A stretch of DNA of 64,000 bases from Anaeramoeba ignava (taxonomy: Eukaryota; Metamonada; Anaeramoebidae): NCBI GenBank assembly GCA_028826165.1, contig JAPDFW010000055.1, positions 79,501 through 143,500 of the forward strand. The letters are read 5' to 3'. Position numbers and translations under genes: made by a program. The notes beneath the pieces were generated by a model that was not told the DNA's origin, searched no databases, and saw only the letters and a program-made list of their open reading frames with translations. Of the stretch, positions 52,956 to 62,972 are shown in pieces (the stretch's first letter is position 1; every line of letters begins with the position of its first letter).

Positions 52956-54670
52956 CCCATTCATTTTATATTTAAAATATTTTATTAATTTTATATTAAT
53001 TTTTAAATAATAATTAATAAATAATTTATTTATAAATATTATTTATTTCTTATTTTAAAAACAATCTAAATAAATAATAAATAATTTATATTAAATTTCA
53101 TGTTTATTTTATATTTAAAATATTTTATTAATTTTATATTAATTTATAAATAATAATTAATAAATAGTTTATTTATAAATATTATTTATTTCTTATTTTA
53201 AATATAATCTAAATAAATAATAAATAATTTATATTAAATTTCATGTTTATTTTATATTTAAAATATTTTATTAATTTTATATTAATTTTTAATTCATAAT
53301 TAATAAATAATTTATTTATAAATATTATTTATTTCTTATTTTAAAAATATAATCTAAATAAATAATAAATAATTTATATTAAATTTTATGTTTATTTTAT
53401 ATTTAAAATATTTTATTAATTTTATATTAATTTTTAATTCATAATTAATAAATAATTTATTTATAAATATTATTTATTTCTTATTTTAAATATAATCTAA
53501 ATAAATAATAAATAATTTATATTAAATTTCATATTCATTTTATATTTAAAATATTTTATTAATTTTATATTAATTTTTAAATAATAATTAATAAATAATT
53601 TATTTATAAATATTATTTATTTCTTATTTTAAAAAATAATATAAATAAATAATAAATAATTTATATTAAAATTTCATGTTTATTTTATATTTAAAATATT
53701 TTATTAATTTTATATTAATTTTTAAATAATAATTAATAAATAATTTATTTATAAATATTATTTATTTCTTATTTTAAAAATAATCTAAATAAATAATAAA
53801 TAATTTATATTAAATTTTATGTTTATTTTATTATTTAAAATATTTTATTAATTTTATATTAATTTTCTAAATAATAATTAATAAATAATTTATTTATAAA
53901 TATTATTTATTTTTATTTTAAATAAAACCAAAAATTATTTTTCATTTTTTTTTTTTTAAAATTTTCATTTTTCATTTTTCTAAATTTTGTTCTTGATTTT
54001 TTTTTTTTAAAAAAAAACTTAAATTTAAATTTTTATTTTTAGAAAATGTTTATTTTATAGAAAAATATTTTATTATTTTATAACTAAAAAAATTAAAAAT
54101 AAAATTTATAAATATTATTTAATTTATTTTTAAAAAATATTAAATAAAAATAAATTTATTTAAATTTCAAAAATTTTCTTATTAAAATGCTGATTATTTT
54201 TTTAAATTTCTAAATAATAATTAATAAATAATTTATTTATAAATAAATTTTATTTCTTATTTTAAAAATAATATAAATAAATAATAAATAATTTATATTA
54301 AATATTTTATGTTTATTTTATATTTAAAAATATTTTATTAATTTTATATTTAATTTCTAATTCATAATTAATAAATAATTTGTTTTTAATATTATTTCTT
54401 ATTTTTAAATACAATCTAAATAAATAATAAATAATTTATATTAAATTTCATGTTCAATTTAATTATTTAATATAATTAAAATTAATAAATAATTTATTTT
54501 AAATATTATTTATTTCTTATTTAAAAAAAAATATAAATAAATAATAAATAATTTATATTAAATTTCATGTTTATTTTCTTATTTAAAATATTTTATTAAT
54601 TTTATATTAATTTATAATTCATAATTAATAAATAATTTATTTATAAATATTATTTATTTCTTATTTTAAA
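52956..54670. repeat. Satellite-like array, unit about 143 bp
   Basis: Seven units in direct succession begin near 52958, 53099, 53242, 53387, 53530, 53675 and 53818 (marker CATGTTTATTTTATATTT), spacing 141-145 bp. A second block (about 54190-54670) has about three more, somewhat degraded, units. No gene is seen in 52770-54790. The unit sequence differs from the ~145-bp repeat at 2237-2796, but the length is nearly the same. Confidence 0.85.
53926..54110 (+). repeat. Decayed duplicate of the COMMD4 promoter and first exon
   Basis: AAAACCAAAAATTATTTTTC, the long T/TTTTCATTTTT tract, GTTCTTGATTTT and TTTTTAGAAAATG recur in the same order at 54665-54796. In the copy the ATG is followed by TTTATT and not by the GTAGAG donor. 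A tract ATTTTATTATTTTATAAC is kept in both. Confidence 0.65.
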
Positions 54671-54689
54671 TACAAAACCAAAAAATTAT

Positions 54690-54793
54690 TTTTTTTCTTT
54701 TTTTTTTTCTTTTTTTCATTTTCATTTTTTTTCATTTTCTTTTTGTTCTTGATTTTCTTTTTAAAACTTTAATTTAATTTTTCTTTTTAGAAA
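54690..54793 (+). promoter_or_regulatory. COMMD4 promoter with three TTCATTTT elements
   Basis: TTTTTTTCATTTTCATTTTT, then TTTCATTTTC and GTTCTTGATTTTC, precede the start codon exon at 54794. Confidence 0.45.
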
Positions 54794-57546
54794 ATGGTAG
54801 AGAAAAAAAAATATTTATTATTTTATAACAAAAACAAAAGCAAAATTGATTAAATTTATTAAATGAAAATTTTATAAAAATAGAAATTTAAATTTTGTGG
54901 AGGACTTGATGCACCTGATTGGCTTCTTGCTGAAATTATGACTCTTTCCAAAATGGTTTTTATTGATTTCTACAACAAAATTTAATACACAATTTATTAC
55001 AAAATTTATTACAAAATTTAATACAATATTTATTTATATATTTAATACAAAATTTAATATAATATTTATTTATATATTTAATATAATATTTAATATAATA
55101 TTTAATATAAAATTTAATATAAAATTTAATACAAAATTTAATACAATATTTAATATAATATTTAATACAATATTTAATATAAAATTTAATATAAAATTTA
55201 ATATAAAATTTAATATAATATTTAATACAAAATTTAATATAATATTTATTTATATATTTAATATAAAATTTAATATAAAATTTAATATAAAATTTAATAC
55301 AATATTTAATATAAAATTTAATATAAAATTTAATACACAAATTTAATATAAAATTTAATACAAAATTTAAAACAAAATTTAATATAATATTTAATATAAT
55401 ATTTAATATAAAATTTAATATAAAATTTAATATAAAATTTAATATAATATTTAATATAAATTTAATATAAAATTTAATATAAAATTTAATAATATTTAAT
55501 ATAATATTTAATATAATATTTAATATAATATTTAATATAATATTTAATATAATATTTAATATAATATTTAATATAATATTTAATATAATATTTAATATAA
55601 TATTTAATATAATATTTAATATAATATTTAATATAAATATTTAATATAATATTTAATATAATATTTAATATAATATTTAATATAAAATTTAATACAATAT
55701 TTAATATAAAATTTAATATAAAATTTAATATAATATTTAATATAAAATTTAATATAATATTTAATTAAATAATAATTAATTTAATATTTTAATATAATAT
55801 TTAATATAATATTTAATATAATATTTAATATAATATTTAATATAAAATTTAATATAATATTTAATATAATATTTAATATAATATTTTAATAATATTTAAT
55901 AAAATTATTTATAAAATATTTATATTTATAATATTTAATATAATATTTAATATAATATTTAATATAATATTTAATATAAAATTTAATATAATATTTAATA
56001 TTTAATATAAAATTTAATATAATATTTAATATAAATTTAATATAAAATTTAATATAATATTTAATATAAAATTTAATATAATATTTAATATAAAATTTAA
56101 TATAAAATTTAATATATTTAATATAATATTTAATATAATATTTAATAATATAATATTTAATATAAAATTTAATATAATATTTAATATAATATTTAATATA
56201 ATATTTAATATAATATTTAATATAATATTTAATATAATATTTAATATAATATTTAATATAATATTTAATATAATATTTAATATAATATTTAATATAATAT
56301 TTAATATAAAATTTAATATAATATTTAATATAAAATTTAATATAAAATTTAATATAAAATTTAAAACAAAATTTAAAACAAAATTTAATATAAAATTTAA
56401 AAGTCTTCTGTTAAAATGAAACTACTTTGTGTTGAAGTAATTCATAGAATATTAAAACAAGATACTTCATATGAAAAAATTACAAAAATGACATCAAATC
56501 TTGAAAGTATTAACAAAAAAAAAACGGAAAATAAATCATTTTATTCATTGAGTTGTTTATATTTTTTGATTTTTAGATGAAAGTGATGTTAAAGGAGCAG
56601 TTGCTGCTCTTCATTTTATTCTTTCAAGTTCAGCAAAATTTGATGTTGAACCAAATATTGTTTCAACTGAATTACAACAATTAGGTTTACCAAAAGGTAG
56701 TTTTCAAATCAATATCAATTTAAATCAAAAATATTTAAATCAAAAATATTTAAATCAAAAATATTTAAATCAAAAATATTTAAATCAAATATATTTAAAT
56801 CAAAAATATTTAAATCAAAAATATTTAAATCAATATCAATTTAAATCAATAATATTTATATCAAATATATTTAAATCAAAAATATTTAAATCAAAAATAT
56901 TTAAATCAAATATATTTAAATCAAAAATATTTAAATCAAAAATATTTATATTAAATATATTTAAATCAAAAATATTTAAATTAAATATGAAAAAATAAAT
57001 TTATAGAACATTGTGAATCATTAATTAGACCATACAGAGAACAAAAAGAAGCTATTCAAGCAAAATTTGTTGAAGAAAGTTTAAGATGTATTTTAATTTT
57101 AAATTTAATTTTAAATTTAAATTTAATTTTAATTTTAATTTTAATTTGGATTTTGATTTTAAATTTAATTTTAATTTTTAAATTTAATTTTAATTTTAAA
57201 TTTAATTTTAATTTTAATTTTAATTTTAATTTTAATTTTAATTTTAATTTTAATTTTAATTTTAATTTTAATTTTAATTTTAATTTTAATTTTAATTTTA
57301 ATTTTAATTTTGAAAAATAAATTAGTAACAAAAGTTAAAAATGTTGAATGGAGAAGTGATTATATCATTTCAGCAAATAAAACAGAAGTTCAAAAACCAG
57401 TTATTCAATTAAAATTAGATTTGACAGATTTTTCAGAAAATTCTCAAAACACAAAAAAAATTTCTTTTGAAATTAATGATGAAAAATTCAAATTATTATT
57501 AAATGATTTAAATGAAGCAAAAGATTTAATGAAGAAATTTCAATAG
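54794..57546 (+). CDS. COMMD4: COMM domain-containing protein 4
   Basis: Six exons: 54794-54796 (ATG only), 54884-54955, 56404-56506, 56577-56696, 57007-57087 and 57326-57546, 600 nt or 199 residues, the same length as I recall for animal COMMD4. The spliced start [18 protein letters not shown] matches the family N-terminus, and the next blocks fit too: [56 protein letters not shown], then the COMM domain [27 protein letters not shown] and [25 protein letters not shown] proteins assemble as the Commander ring, acting with retriever in endosomal recycling. Without the one-codon exon there is no in-frame ATG before FKFCGG. Stop is TAG. Intron 2 is 1448 nt of repeat. Confidence 0.93.
54956..56403 (+). 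repeat. COMMD4 intron 2: TTTAATATAATA / TTTAATATAAAA array
   Basis: 1448-nt intron of 12-mer units with occasional TTTAATACAA variants and short slips. Both strands carry Ile-Lys-Phe shadow frames. Confidence 0.9.
56697..57006 (+). repeat. COMMD4 intron 4: ATATTTAAATCAAAA array
   Basis: 310-nt intron of 15-base units with a few ATATC variants. Confidence 0.85.
57088..57325 (+). repeat. COMMD4 intron 5: TTTTAA array
   Basis: 238-nt intron filled with TTTTAA hexamers, ending ATAAATTAG. Confidence 0.8.
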
Positions 57547-57729
57547 AAAAGAAATTCATTCAATTAAAAGAAAAAACAAACAAACAAACAAACTCAATTT
57601 AATTCAATTTGAAATTGATGAAAAATTAAGAAAAAAAAATATTCTTTTTCTTTTCAAAAAAAATTAAAAAATAAAAAATCGGAAAAAATCATTTTCATTT
57701 TTTTCTTTCATTCAATTTGAATTTTAAAT

Positions 57730-58948
57730 ATGATTTCAATATTTCAAATTATCTTTTCTATTCTTTACTTTATTGTTTTTAAAATTTATAGATTGATTCA
57801 TTTATTGCATTGCAAATATATTTTTTTAAACGAATTCATTTCATCAATTATTCATCCATTTAAAAATTTAAAAACAATTGAAAAAGATACACTTTGTTTA
57901 AATAAAAAACCAAATCATATTGCGTTTGTTTTAGAAATTCCAAAGAATAAAAAAAACTTGAAGAAAATTATTAATCATTTGGGGATTATTCTTGTTTGGT
58001 GTGTTGGATTTGGAATTAAATATATAACCGTTTATGATTCAGAAGGAATTTTGAAACAAATTCCTCAAAAAATTGTTGATTCTTTTTCAACTTATTTTCT
58101 TAAGAATTCAAATCAAAATTTGAAAATTTCTGGTTATGGAGCCTTTAAAATTCCTGAAAAAATTATTCAAAATTTGCAAAAAAATTCCAAGAAAAAATCT
58201 TCTCAAAAAAAATCTTTGGATTCTTCTTTAAAAAGTGTTATTTTTGATGTTTTAGAATCACCAGAAATGCAAGATGAAAAAAATAATGAGATGAGAAATT
58301 CTTCAACAAATTTTGAAAAATTTGATTTTGTTGTTTCCATTCTTTCAGAAGAAAATGGGAAAAAAGAATTGATTAAATTGACAAAAATATTTGGAGAAAA
58401 AATCAAGAAGAAAATGATGAGTTCTGAAGATATTACTGTTGATTTGATTGAAGAGAATTTGTGGTCATCTTTAGGAAAGCCTGATCCTGATCTTGTTTTG
58501 AAGTTTGGAAGTGTTGAGAATTTGGATGGGTTTTTACCTTGGCAAATTCGGCTTTCTGAGATTATGTATTTTTAATATTTAATTTAATATTTAATATTTA
58601 ATTTATTATTTAATATTTAATTTTGGATATTTAATATTTATTTTTATTATGGATATTTAATATTTATTTTGGATATTTAATATTTATTTTTTAATATTTA
58701 ATATTTAATATTTATTTTGGATATTTAATATTTATTTAATATTTATTATTTAATTTAATATTTAATATTTATTTTATTATTTAATATTTAATATTTATTA
58801 TTTAATATTTAATATTTATTATTTAATATTTATTTTGGATATTTAATATTTATTTAGGTTTTTAGGAAATCTTGAAACTTTAAAATATATCCGATTTTTT
58901 AGATCATTAAAAAGATTTGCAAAAACTCAACAAAGATTGGGAAAATAA
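57730..58948 (+). CDS. NUS1: NUS1 (Nogo-B-receptor-like) subunit of cis-prenyltransferase
   Basis: Two exons (57730-58565 and 58903-58948) give 293 residues, equal to the human protein as I recall it. The N-terminus is a hydrophobic membrane anchor (IFQIIFSILYFIVFKIY). The middle has the undecaprenyl-synthase-like fold without obvious catalytic residues (KPNHIAFVLEI, VWCVGFGIKYITVYDSEGIL). The C-terminus carries the NUS1 hallmark GKPDPDLVLKFGSV and GFLPWQIRLSEI, joined across the intron to ISLKRFAKTQQRLGK. The end RLGK is the RxG-type tail needed for catalysis by the heterodimer. It partners the DHDDS subunit to make dolichol precursors at the ER. Upstream are ATCGGAAAAAATCATTTTCA and TTTTTTTC elements. 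Confidence 0.93.
58566..58902 (+). repeat. NUS1 intron: TATTTAATATTTAT-type array
   Basis: Irregular TTTAATA/TTTGGATA units, 337 nt. It ends with ATATCCGATTTTTTAG, the CCGATTTT box being right at the acceptor. Confidence 0.75.
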
Positions 58949-58981
58949 ATTCAAAAAAAAAGAAGAAAGAAAAGTTTTATT

Positions 58982-60181
58982 TTAATTTTTTGAATTTTTT
59001 GGATTTTTTGAATTTTTTGCAATAAAAGGAAAAAACGGATTTTTCTTTTTATGAAGAGAAGCAATTAAATAACCAACAGCAGCACCAGTCAATCCACTAA
59101 AGAGGAAGTTATGGGGACGATTTCCATGGGAATTAAAAGTAAGACCAGTAGCAGCACCAGCAAGAACATGATTAAGCATATCATCTTGTTGTCTCAAATA
59201 AAAGAGAAAACCAGTAAAAATATAATACATTCCAGCCATTCCAGCAAATCGATTTGATAATATAAGACTGTGTTCTGTAACTGAATTTAGGAAGTAATTT
59301 ACTCCCACTTTTTGATTCATTTCTCCTAATTTTCCTATTGATTTTATTCCCCCAATTATTGCTCCTGTTCCGATTCCTATTAAATATCCCCATCCAATAT
59401 TTGCAAATATTTCGTTGGGATTTATGGAAAGTCCTCCATATCCTATTCCAACTCCATAATATCTTTCATTTGGTCTGTAAGCAATGTTTTTGAATGTCTT
59501 ATTTTTTTTTAATTTTTAAATTGAAATTCATTTTGAAAATTAAAATTGATTTTGAAATTAAAATTCATTTTGAAATTCATTTTGAAATTAAAATTAAAAT
59601 TCATTTTTAAATCAAAATTCATTTTATAATTAAAATTGATTTTGATTTTGAAATTAAAATTAAAATTAAAATTTTAAAATTAAAATTCATTTTTTTATAA
59701 TTCAAAATTAAAATTGATTTTGAAATTCATTTTATAATTAAAATTGATTTTGAAATTAAAATTAAAATTAAAATTAAAATTAAAATTAAAATTAAAATTA
59801 AAATTAAAATTAAAATTAAAATTAAAATTAAAATTAAAATTGAAATTCATTTTTAAATTAAAATTCATTTTATAATTAAAATTGATTTTATAATTAAAAT
59901 TGATTTTGAAATTCATTTTATAATTAAAATTCATTTTGATAATTGAAATTCATTTTATAATTAAAATTCATTTTGATAATTAAAATTGATTTTATAATTA
60001 AAATTCTTTTTGAAATTATATAAGAAAATACAGAAAAAGGTGAAGAACTTTTTTCAATTTGTGGAGTGGAATAATAATTCATTGGTTTAGGAATAAGAAA
60101 ACCAAGTTTTTTTGTAACAAAATGTGTGTCTTTTTCTTTTTCTTTTTCATCTTTATCTTTATTTTTTAAATTTGATTTCAT
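58982..60181 (-). CDS. TIM23-like inner-membrane translocase subunit
   Basis: Two exons on the minus strand (60181-60032 and 59497-58982) give 221 residues. Exon 1 is a charged leader (MKSNLKNKDKDEKEKEKD) ending in SSSPFS, joined in phase 0 to TFKNIAYRPNERYYGVG. Four hydrophobic segments follow with small residues typical of the Tim17/22/23 family: WGYLIGIGTGAIIGGIKS, FAGMAGMYYIFTGFLFYL, LNHVLAGAATGLTF and FLFSGLTGAAVGYLIASL. The loop FLNSVTEHSLILSNRFAG and QQDDMLNHVLAGAATG resemble TIM23 more than TIM17. It would form the presequence import channel of a mitochondrion or related organelle. The C-terminus has an Asn/Lys/Ser repeat. The intron is AAAATT plus TTCATTTTGAAATT units. Confidence 0.85.
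59498..60031 (-). repeat. TIM23 intron: AAAATT hexamers and TTCATTTT-bearing units
   Basis: An AAAATT array (59755-59840) lies between units AAATTCATTTTGAAATTAAA or ...TTTATAATT. The TTCATTTT here is part of the repeat in an intron, so the motif alone does not mark promoters. Confidence 0.8.
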
Positions 60182-60272
60182 TTTATTTTAAACAATATTT
60201 CTAAAAAAAAAGAAAAGAAAAAAATGAAAAAAAATAATTTCAAAAAAAAAAATTTTTTTTAAAGAAAATTAA
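60182..60272 (-). promoter_or_regulatory. TIM23 promoter / CEP44 3' flank
   Basis: TTTTTTTTCATTTTTTTC-like sequence on the minus strand (60222-60238) lies about 45 bases before the TIM23 ATG. Confidence 0.4.
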
Positions 60273-61637
60273 TCAAAAAAATTGAGATTTTTCAAAAGAA
60301 TTAATCAAATCAAGATCATTAACATTTTTAGAAGAATTTGAAATTAAATTTTTTTTAGAATTTGACAAGAATTTTTTGATGTTATTAGTTTTATTCTTGA
60401 TTAATCCAATTTGAGTATTATATTGAGTATTATATTTTAAAAGTAAATCTTTAATCTCATGAATTTCTTTTTCCAAATGATTAATTTTACGTTCTAATTG
60501 TTCTAAACGAACTTCAATGGAACAAGTTCTTGCTTCAAGTTTTAAATTCAAAAATTTGAATTGCTTTTCAAAATTTTCAATGATTTTTTGGATTGAATTT
60601 TGATAAAAAAGCATTTTTTTAAGTTCTTTTTTAAGTGAAGCTGAATTTGATAGTGAATTATCACTTGATGAATAATAAAAATCTTGATTTAATGAGTTTT
60701 GATTGGATTGTTTTTGAAATTGATCGAATTTAACCTGATGTGCTTTTAATAATTCTTTTTTTTTATGTAAATGCTTTGGTCTTAATTTTTGGTTTAGATT
60801 TTGACTTTTATTTTGAAATTGATTTTGATTTTGATTTTGAAATTGATTTATATTTTGAAATTGATTTATATTTTGAAATTGATTTTGATTTTGATTTAGA
60901 TTTAGATTTTGACTTTTATTTTGACTTTTATTTTGATTTTGATTTTGATTTTGATTTTGATTTTGATTTTGATTTTGATTTTGATTTTGAAATTGATTTA
61001 TATTTTGATTTTGATTTTGATTTTGATTTTGATTTTGATTTTGATTTTGATTTTGATTTTGATTTTGATTTTGATTTTGATTTTGATTTTGATTTTGATT
61101 TTGATTTTGATTTTGATTTTGATTTTGATTTTGATTTTGATTTTGATTTTGAAATTGATTTTGAAATTGATTTTGAAATTGATTTTGAAATTGATTTAGA
61201 TTTTGATTTAGATTTTGATTTTGATTTTGGAATTGATTTTTATTTTGAAATTGAAATTGAAATTGTTTGCTCTTTTTTAGCTTATATATTTTTCGACATT
61301 CAATAATCATTTTAATAACAAACTCCATTTTTTCAATTATAAAATCTTTTGTGAAAAATTGTTTCCTTGATACTTTTGGTTTCAAATTAAATTTAAAAGC
61401 AAGTTTGTAAATTTCTTTAATAAATTCAAAATCGTTATTTTTATTTTCAAATTTTAAATTTTCTTTTTCAAAATATTTTTTAAGTGTTGATGATGTTTTA
61501 TATATTAAATGTTGAAAAATTGAAATGAAAATTTGATAATTTCCTTCTAAAATTTCATTTTGTTCAATTTTATTTGGAAAAGAAATGTTTTGAACTTCTT
61601 TTTGAAGATTTTGATAAAGAAAATGAAAAAAATTCAT
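60273..61637 (-). CDS. CEP44-domain protein with long Asn/Gln tract
   Basis: I choose the second ATG (61637, MNFFHFLYQNLQKEV). An ATG eight codons upstream (61661) is in a T-rich leader. The N-terminal about 120 residues match the CEP44 domain: a leading helix, then EGNYQIFISIFQHLIYKTSS, NDFEFIKEIYKLAFKFNLKP and VSRKQFFTKDFIIEKMEFVI, aligning with the FI.AVYKLLRD, KKQFLQ and CDI blocks of the family. About 150 residues of Asn-Gln/Phe-Gln repeat follow. The C-terminus is a coiled coil (KEIHEIKDLLLKY, RLEQLERKINHLE). CEP44 is a centriolar protein that stabilises microtubules in animals, so it may mark a basal-body or microtubule-organising role. That is inference. Single exon. Confidence 0.8.
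   Translation of the reverse strand: MNFFHFLYQNLQKEVQNISFPNKIEQNEILEGNYQIFISIFQHLIYKTSSTLKKYFEKENLKFENKNNDFEFIKEIYKLAFKFNLKPKVSRKQFFTKDFIIEKMEFVIKMIIECRKIYKLKKSKQFQFQFQNKNQFQNQNQNLNQNLNQFQNQFQNQFQNQFQNQNQNQNQNQNQNQNQNQNQNQNQNQNQNQNQNQNQNQNQNQNQNQNQNINQFQNQNQNQNQNQNQNQNQNQNKSQNKSQNLNLNQNQNQFQNINQFQNINQFQNQNQNQFQNKSQNLNQKLRPKHLHKKKELLKAHQVKFDQFQKQSNQNSLNQDFYYSSSDNSLSNSASLKKELKKMLFYQNSIQKIIENFEKQFKFLNLKLEARTCSIEVRLEQLERKINHLEKEIHEIKDLLLKYNTQYNTQIGLIKNKTNNIKKFLSNSKKNLISNSSKNVNDLDLINSFEKSQFF
60800..61250 (-). repeat. Coding AATCAA array in the CEP44-like gene
   Basis: Hexamer TTGATT on the plus strand (AATCAA in sense) encodes Asn-Gln with Phe-Gln variants (TTTCAA). Leu-Ile and Asp-Phe frames on the plus strand are shadows. 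Confidence 0.85.
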
Positions 61638-61825
61638 GTTTGTCAAAAAAATAAAAATCAAAAATAAAAAAAATAAAAAATGAAAAATGAAAAAATTGTT
61701 TTGATTTTTTTGATTTAATTTGAAATGAAGTTGAAAAAGTCTTGTTTGTTAAAAAAAATTTTGAAAGAAAAATTGAAAGAAAAATTTGTTTTTATTTAAA
61801 ATTTTTTTTTTTGCTTTTTTGGAAA

Positions 61826-62080
61826 TTAATATTTCTTTTTCAATTCTTCAACTAAATCAATATATTGTTTCATTGCATCATCTTTTGATGTTCCTTTAAA
61901 AGAATTCCAACTATCCCATTTAGCTCTTTCTTTTGGACTAAAAACTCCTGGTTTTGAAGTATTTACATCTCCAACAACAACTTGTTTGTAAAGTCCATAA
62001 AGTTTTAATAATTCTTTATCAGTTGGTTTTTTTGGTAATTTTTTTACTTCTTCAGCTGCTGTTTTAAATTGTTCTTCCAT
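61826..62080 (-). CDS. Acyl-CoA-binding protein
   Basis: An 84-residue single-exon protein of the usual ACBP length. It begins [20 protein letters not shown], followed by [20 protein letters not shown] (the conserved LYxLYKQ block), [20 protein letters not shown] and [20 protein letters not shown]. Tyr, Lys and Trp residues of the acyl-CoA site are all visible. It binds medium- and long-chain acyl-CoA in the cytosol and buffers the pool. The start follows six tandem TTTTTCA copies on its strand. Confidence 0.95.
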   Translation of the reverse strand: MEEQFKTAAEEVKKLPKKPTDKELLKLYGLYKQVVVGDVNTSKPGVFSPKERAKWDSWNSFKGTSKDDAMKQYIDLVEELKKKY

Positions 62081-62089
62081 TTGAATTGT

Positions 62090-62145
62090 TTTAAAATGAA
62101 AAATGAAAAATGAAAAATGAAAAATGAAAAATGAAAAATAAAAAA
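62090..62145 (-). promoter_or_regulatory. Six tandem TTTTTCA elements before the ACBP start
   Basis: Six direct TTTTTCA repeats run up to about 13 bases from the ATG. This is the densest cluster of the element and lies before a small, probably highly expressed gene. Confidence 0.5.
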
Positions 62146-62186
62146 AGAAAAAAGAATAAATAAAGAATTAAAAATTAAATTAAATT

Positions 62187-62306
62187 GGATTCGGCCATAT
62201 CCAATCAAATACTCCAGGACACATTCCGAACCCTGAAGATAAATGATTGAGAGCTAAGTGAGTTAGTTGGATGGGGAACCGCCAGCGAAAACTTAGTGTT
62301 GAATCC
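62187..62306 (+). rRNA. 5S ribosomal RNA
   Basis: A 120-base gene. The ends pair (GGATTC with GAATCC). The conserved 5S parts are GGCCATATCC near the 5' end, CATTCCGAACCCTGAAG, GAGCTAAG and TTGGATGGGGAACCGCC in the internal promoter region, in correct order and spacing. A run of ten T follows at once, as expected for RNA polymerase III termination. Only one copy is seen, lying between ACBP (-) and a decayed gene. Confidence 0.95.
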
Positions 62307-62316
62307 TTTTTTTTTT
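62307..62316 (+). terminator. Pol III T-run terminator of 5S rRNA
   Basis: An unbroken T-run follows directly after the paired 3' end of the 5S gene. Confidence 0.8.
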
Positions 62317-62534
62317 TTGATTTATTTTTTTATTCCACTTTTTTATTTTTATTTTATTCCACTTTTATTTTTATTTTTTATTCCACTTTTTTATTTTTAT
62401 TTTTATTTATTTTTTATTTTATTTTTATTTGATTTATCTTCTTTTTAAAAATAAAAACATTTCTCAATATAATTTACTTCTCATTATTATTATTAATTTT
62501 GGAAATTTATATTGTTTTTTCTTTTCTTTAAATT

Positions 62535-62795
62535 ATAAAATCTTTTTCATTTTCATTTTCATTTTCATTTAAATAAATTCTTTTCATTTTTTTATTTAAA
62601 TTTATAATTTCTTTAATTTCAAAATATAATTTTGGATTTATTATTCTGTTTGAATAAATAATTTTCAAATATTTGATTTTTATTTTGAATTTGAATTTGA
62701 TTTAATCAATATTTTAATATTAATTTATTATGAAATTTAATTATTTCTTCATTTTCTTGTTTTAAATGAAATAATATTACAAAATTCTTTTTATT
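62535..62795 (-). pseudogene. Decayed RCC1-BTB fragment, antisense, next to the 5S gene
   Basis: The minus strand reads GAATTTTGTAATATT, TCATTTAAAACA, GAAATAATT, then ATTTATTCAAACAGAATAAT, TAAAGAAATTATAAATTTAA, AATGAAAAGAATTTATTTAA and GAAAATGAAAATGAAAAAGA. These match the coding sequence of the RCC1-BTB gene at about 4543-4845 in the same order, with deletions and stop codons. It encodes nothing now. It shows the family seeds copies at distance and in both orientations. Confidence 0.8.
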
Positions 62796-62972
62796 TTAAA
62801 ATAATTTAATCAAATTAAATCAAAATCAAAAAAGAAAAAGAAGAATTGAATTGAATTGAATTGAATTGAATTGAATTGAAAATTTATTTTTGTTTTTGAA
62901 ATGATTTTATTATTTTTGTTTTTGTTTTTGAATTTTTGGAAAAAGAAAAGAGAAAGAAAAAAGAAATTGGAA
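62796..62972. other. Noncoding gap with an AATTG pentamer run
   Basis: AATTG repeats at 62845-62880 and purine-rich AAGAAAAG sequence. No gene or RNA seen. Confidence 0.4.

Noticed and set aside
54960-55346. Two opposed frames of about 126 residues (Ile-Lys-Phe-Tyr)
   Set aside because: Both are readings of the 12-mer array in COMMD4 intron 2.
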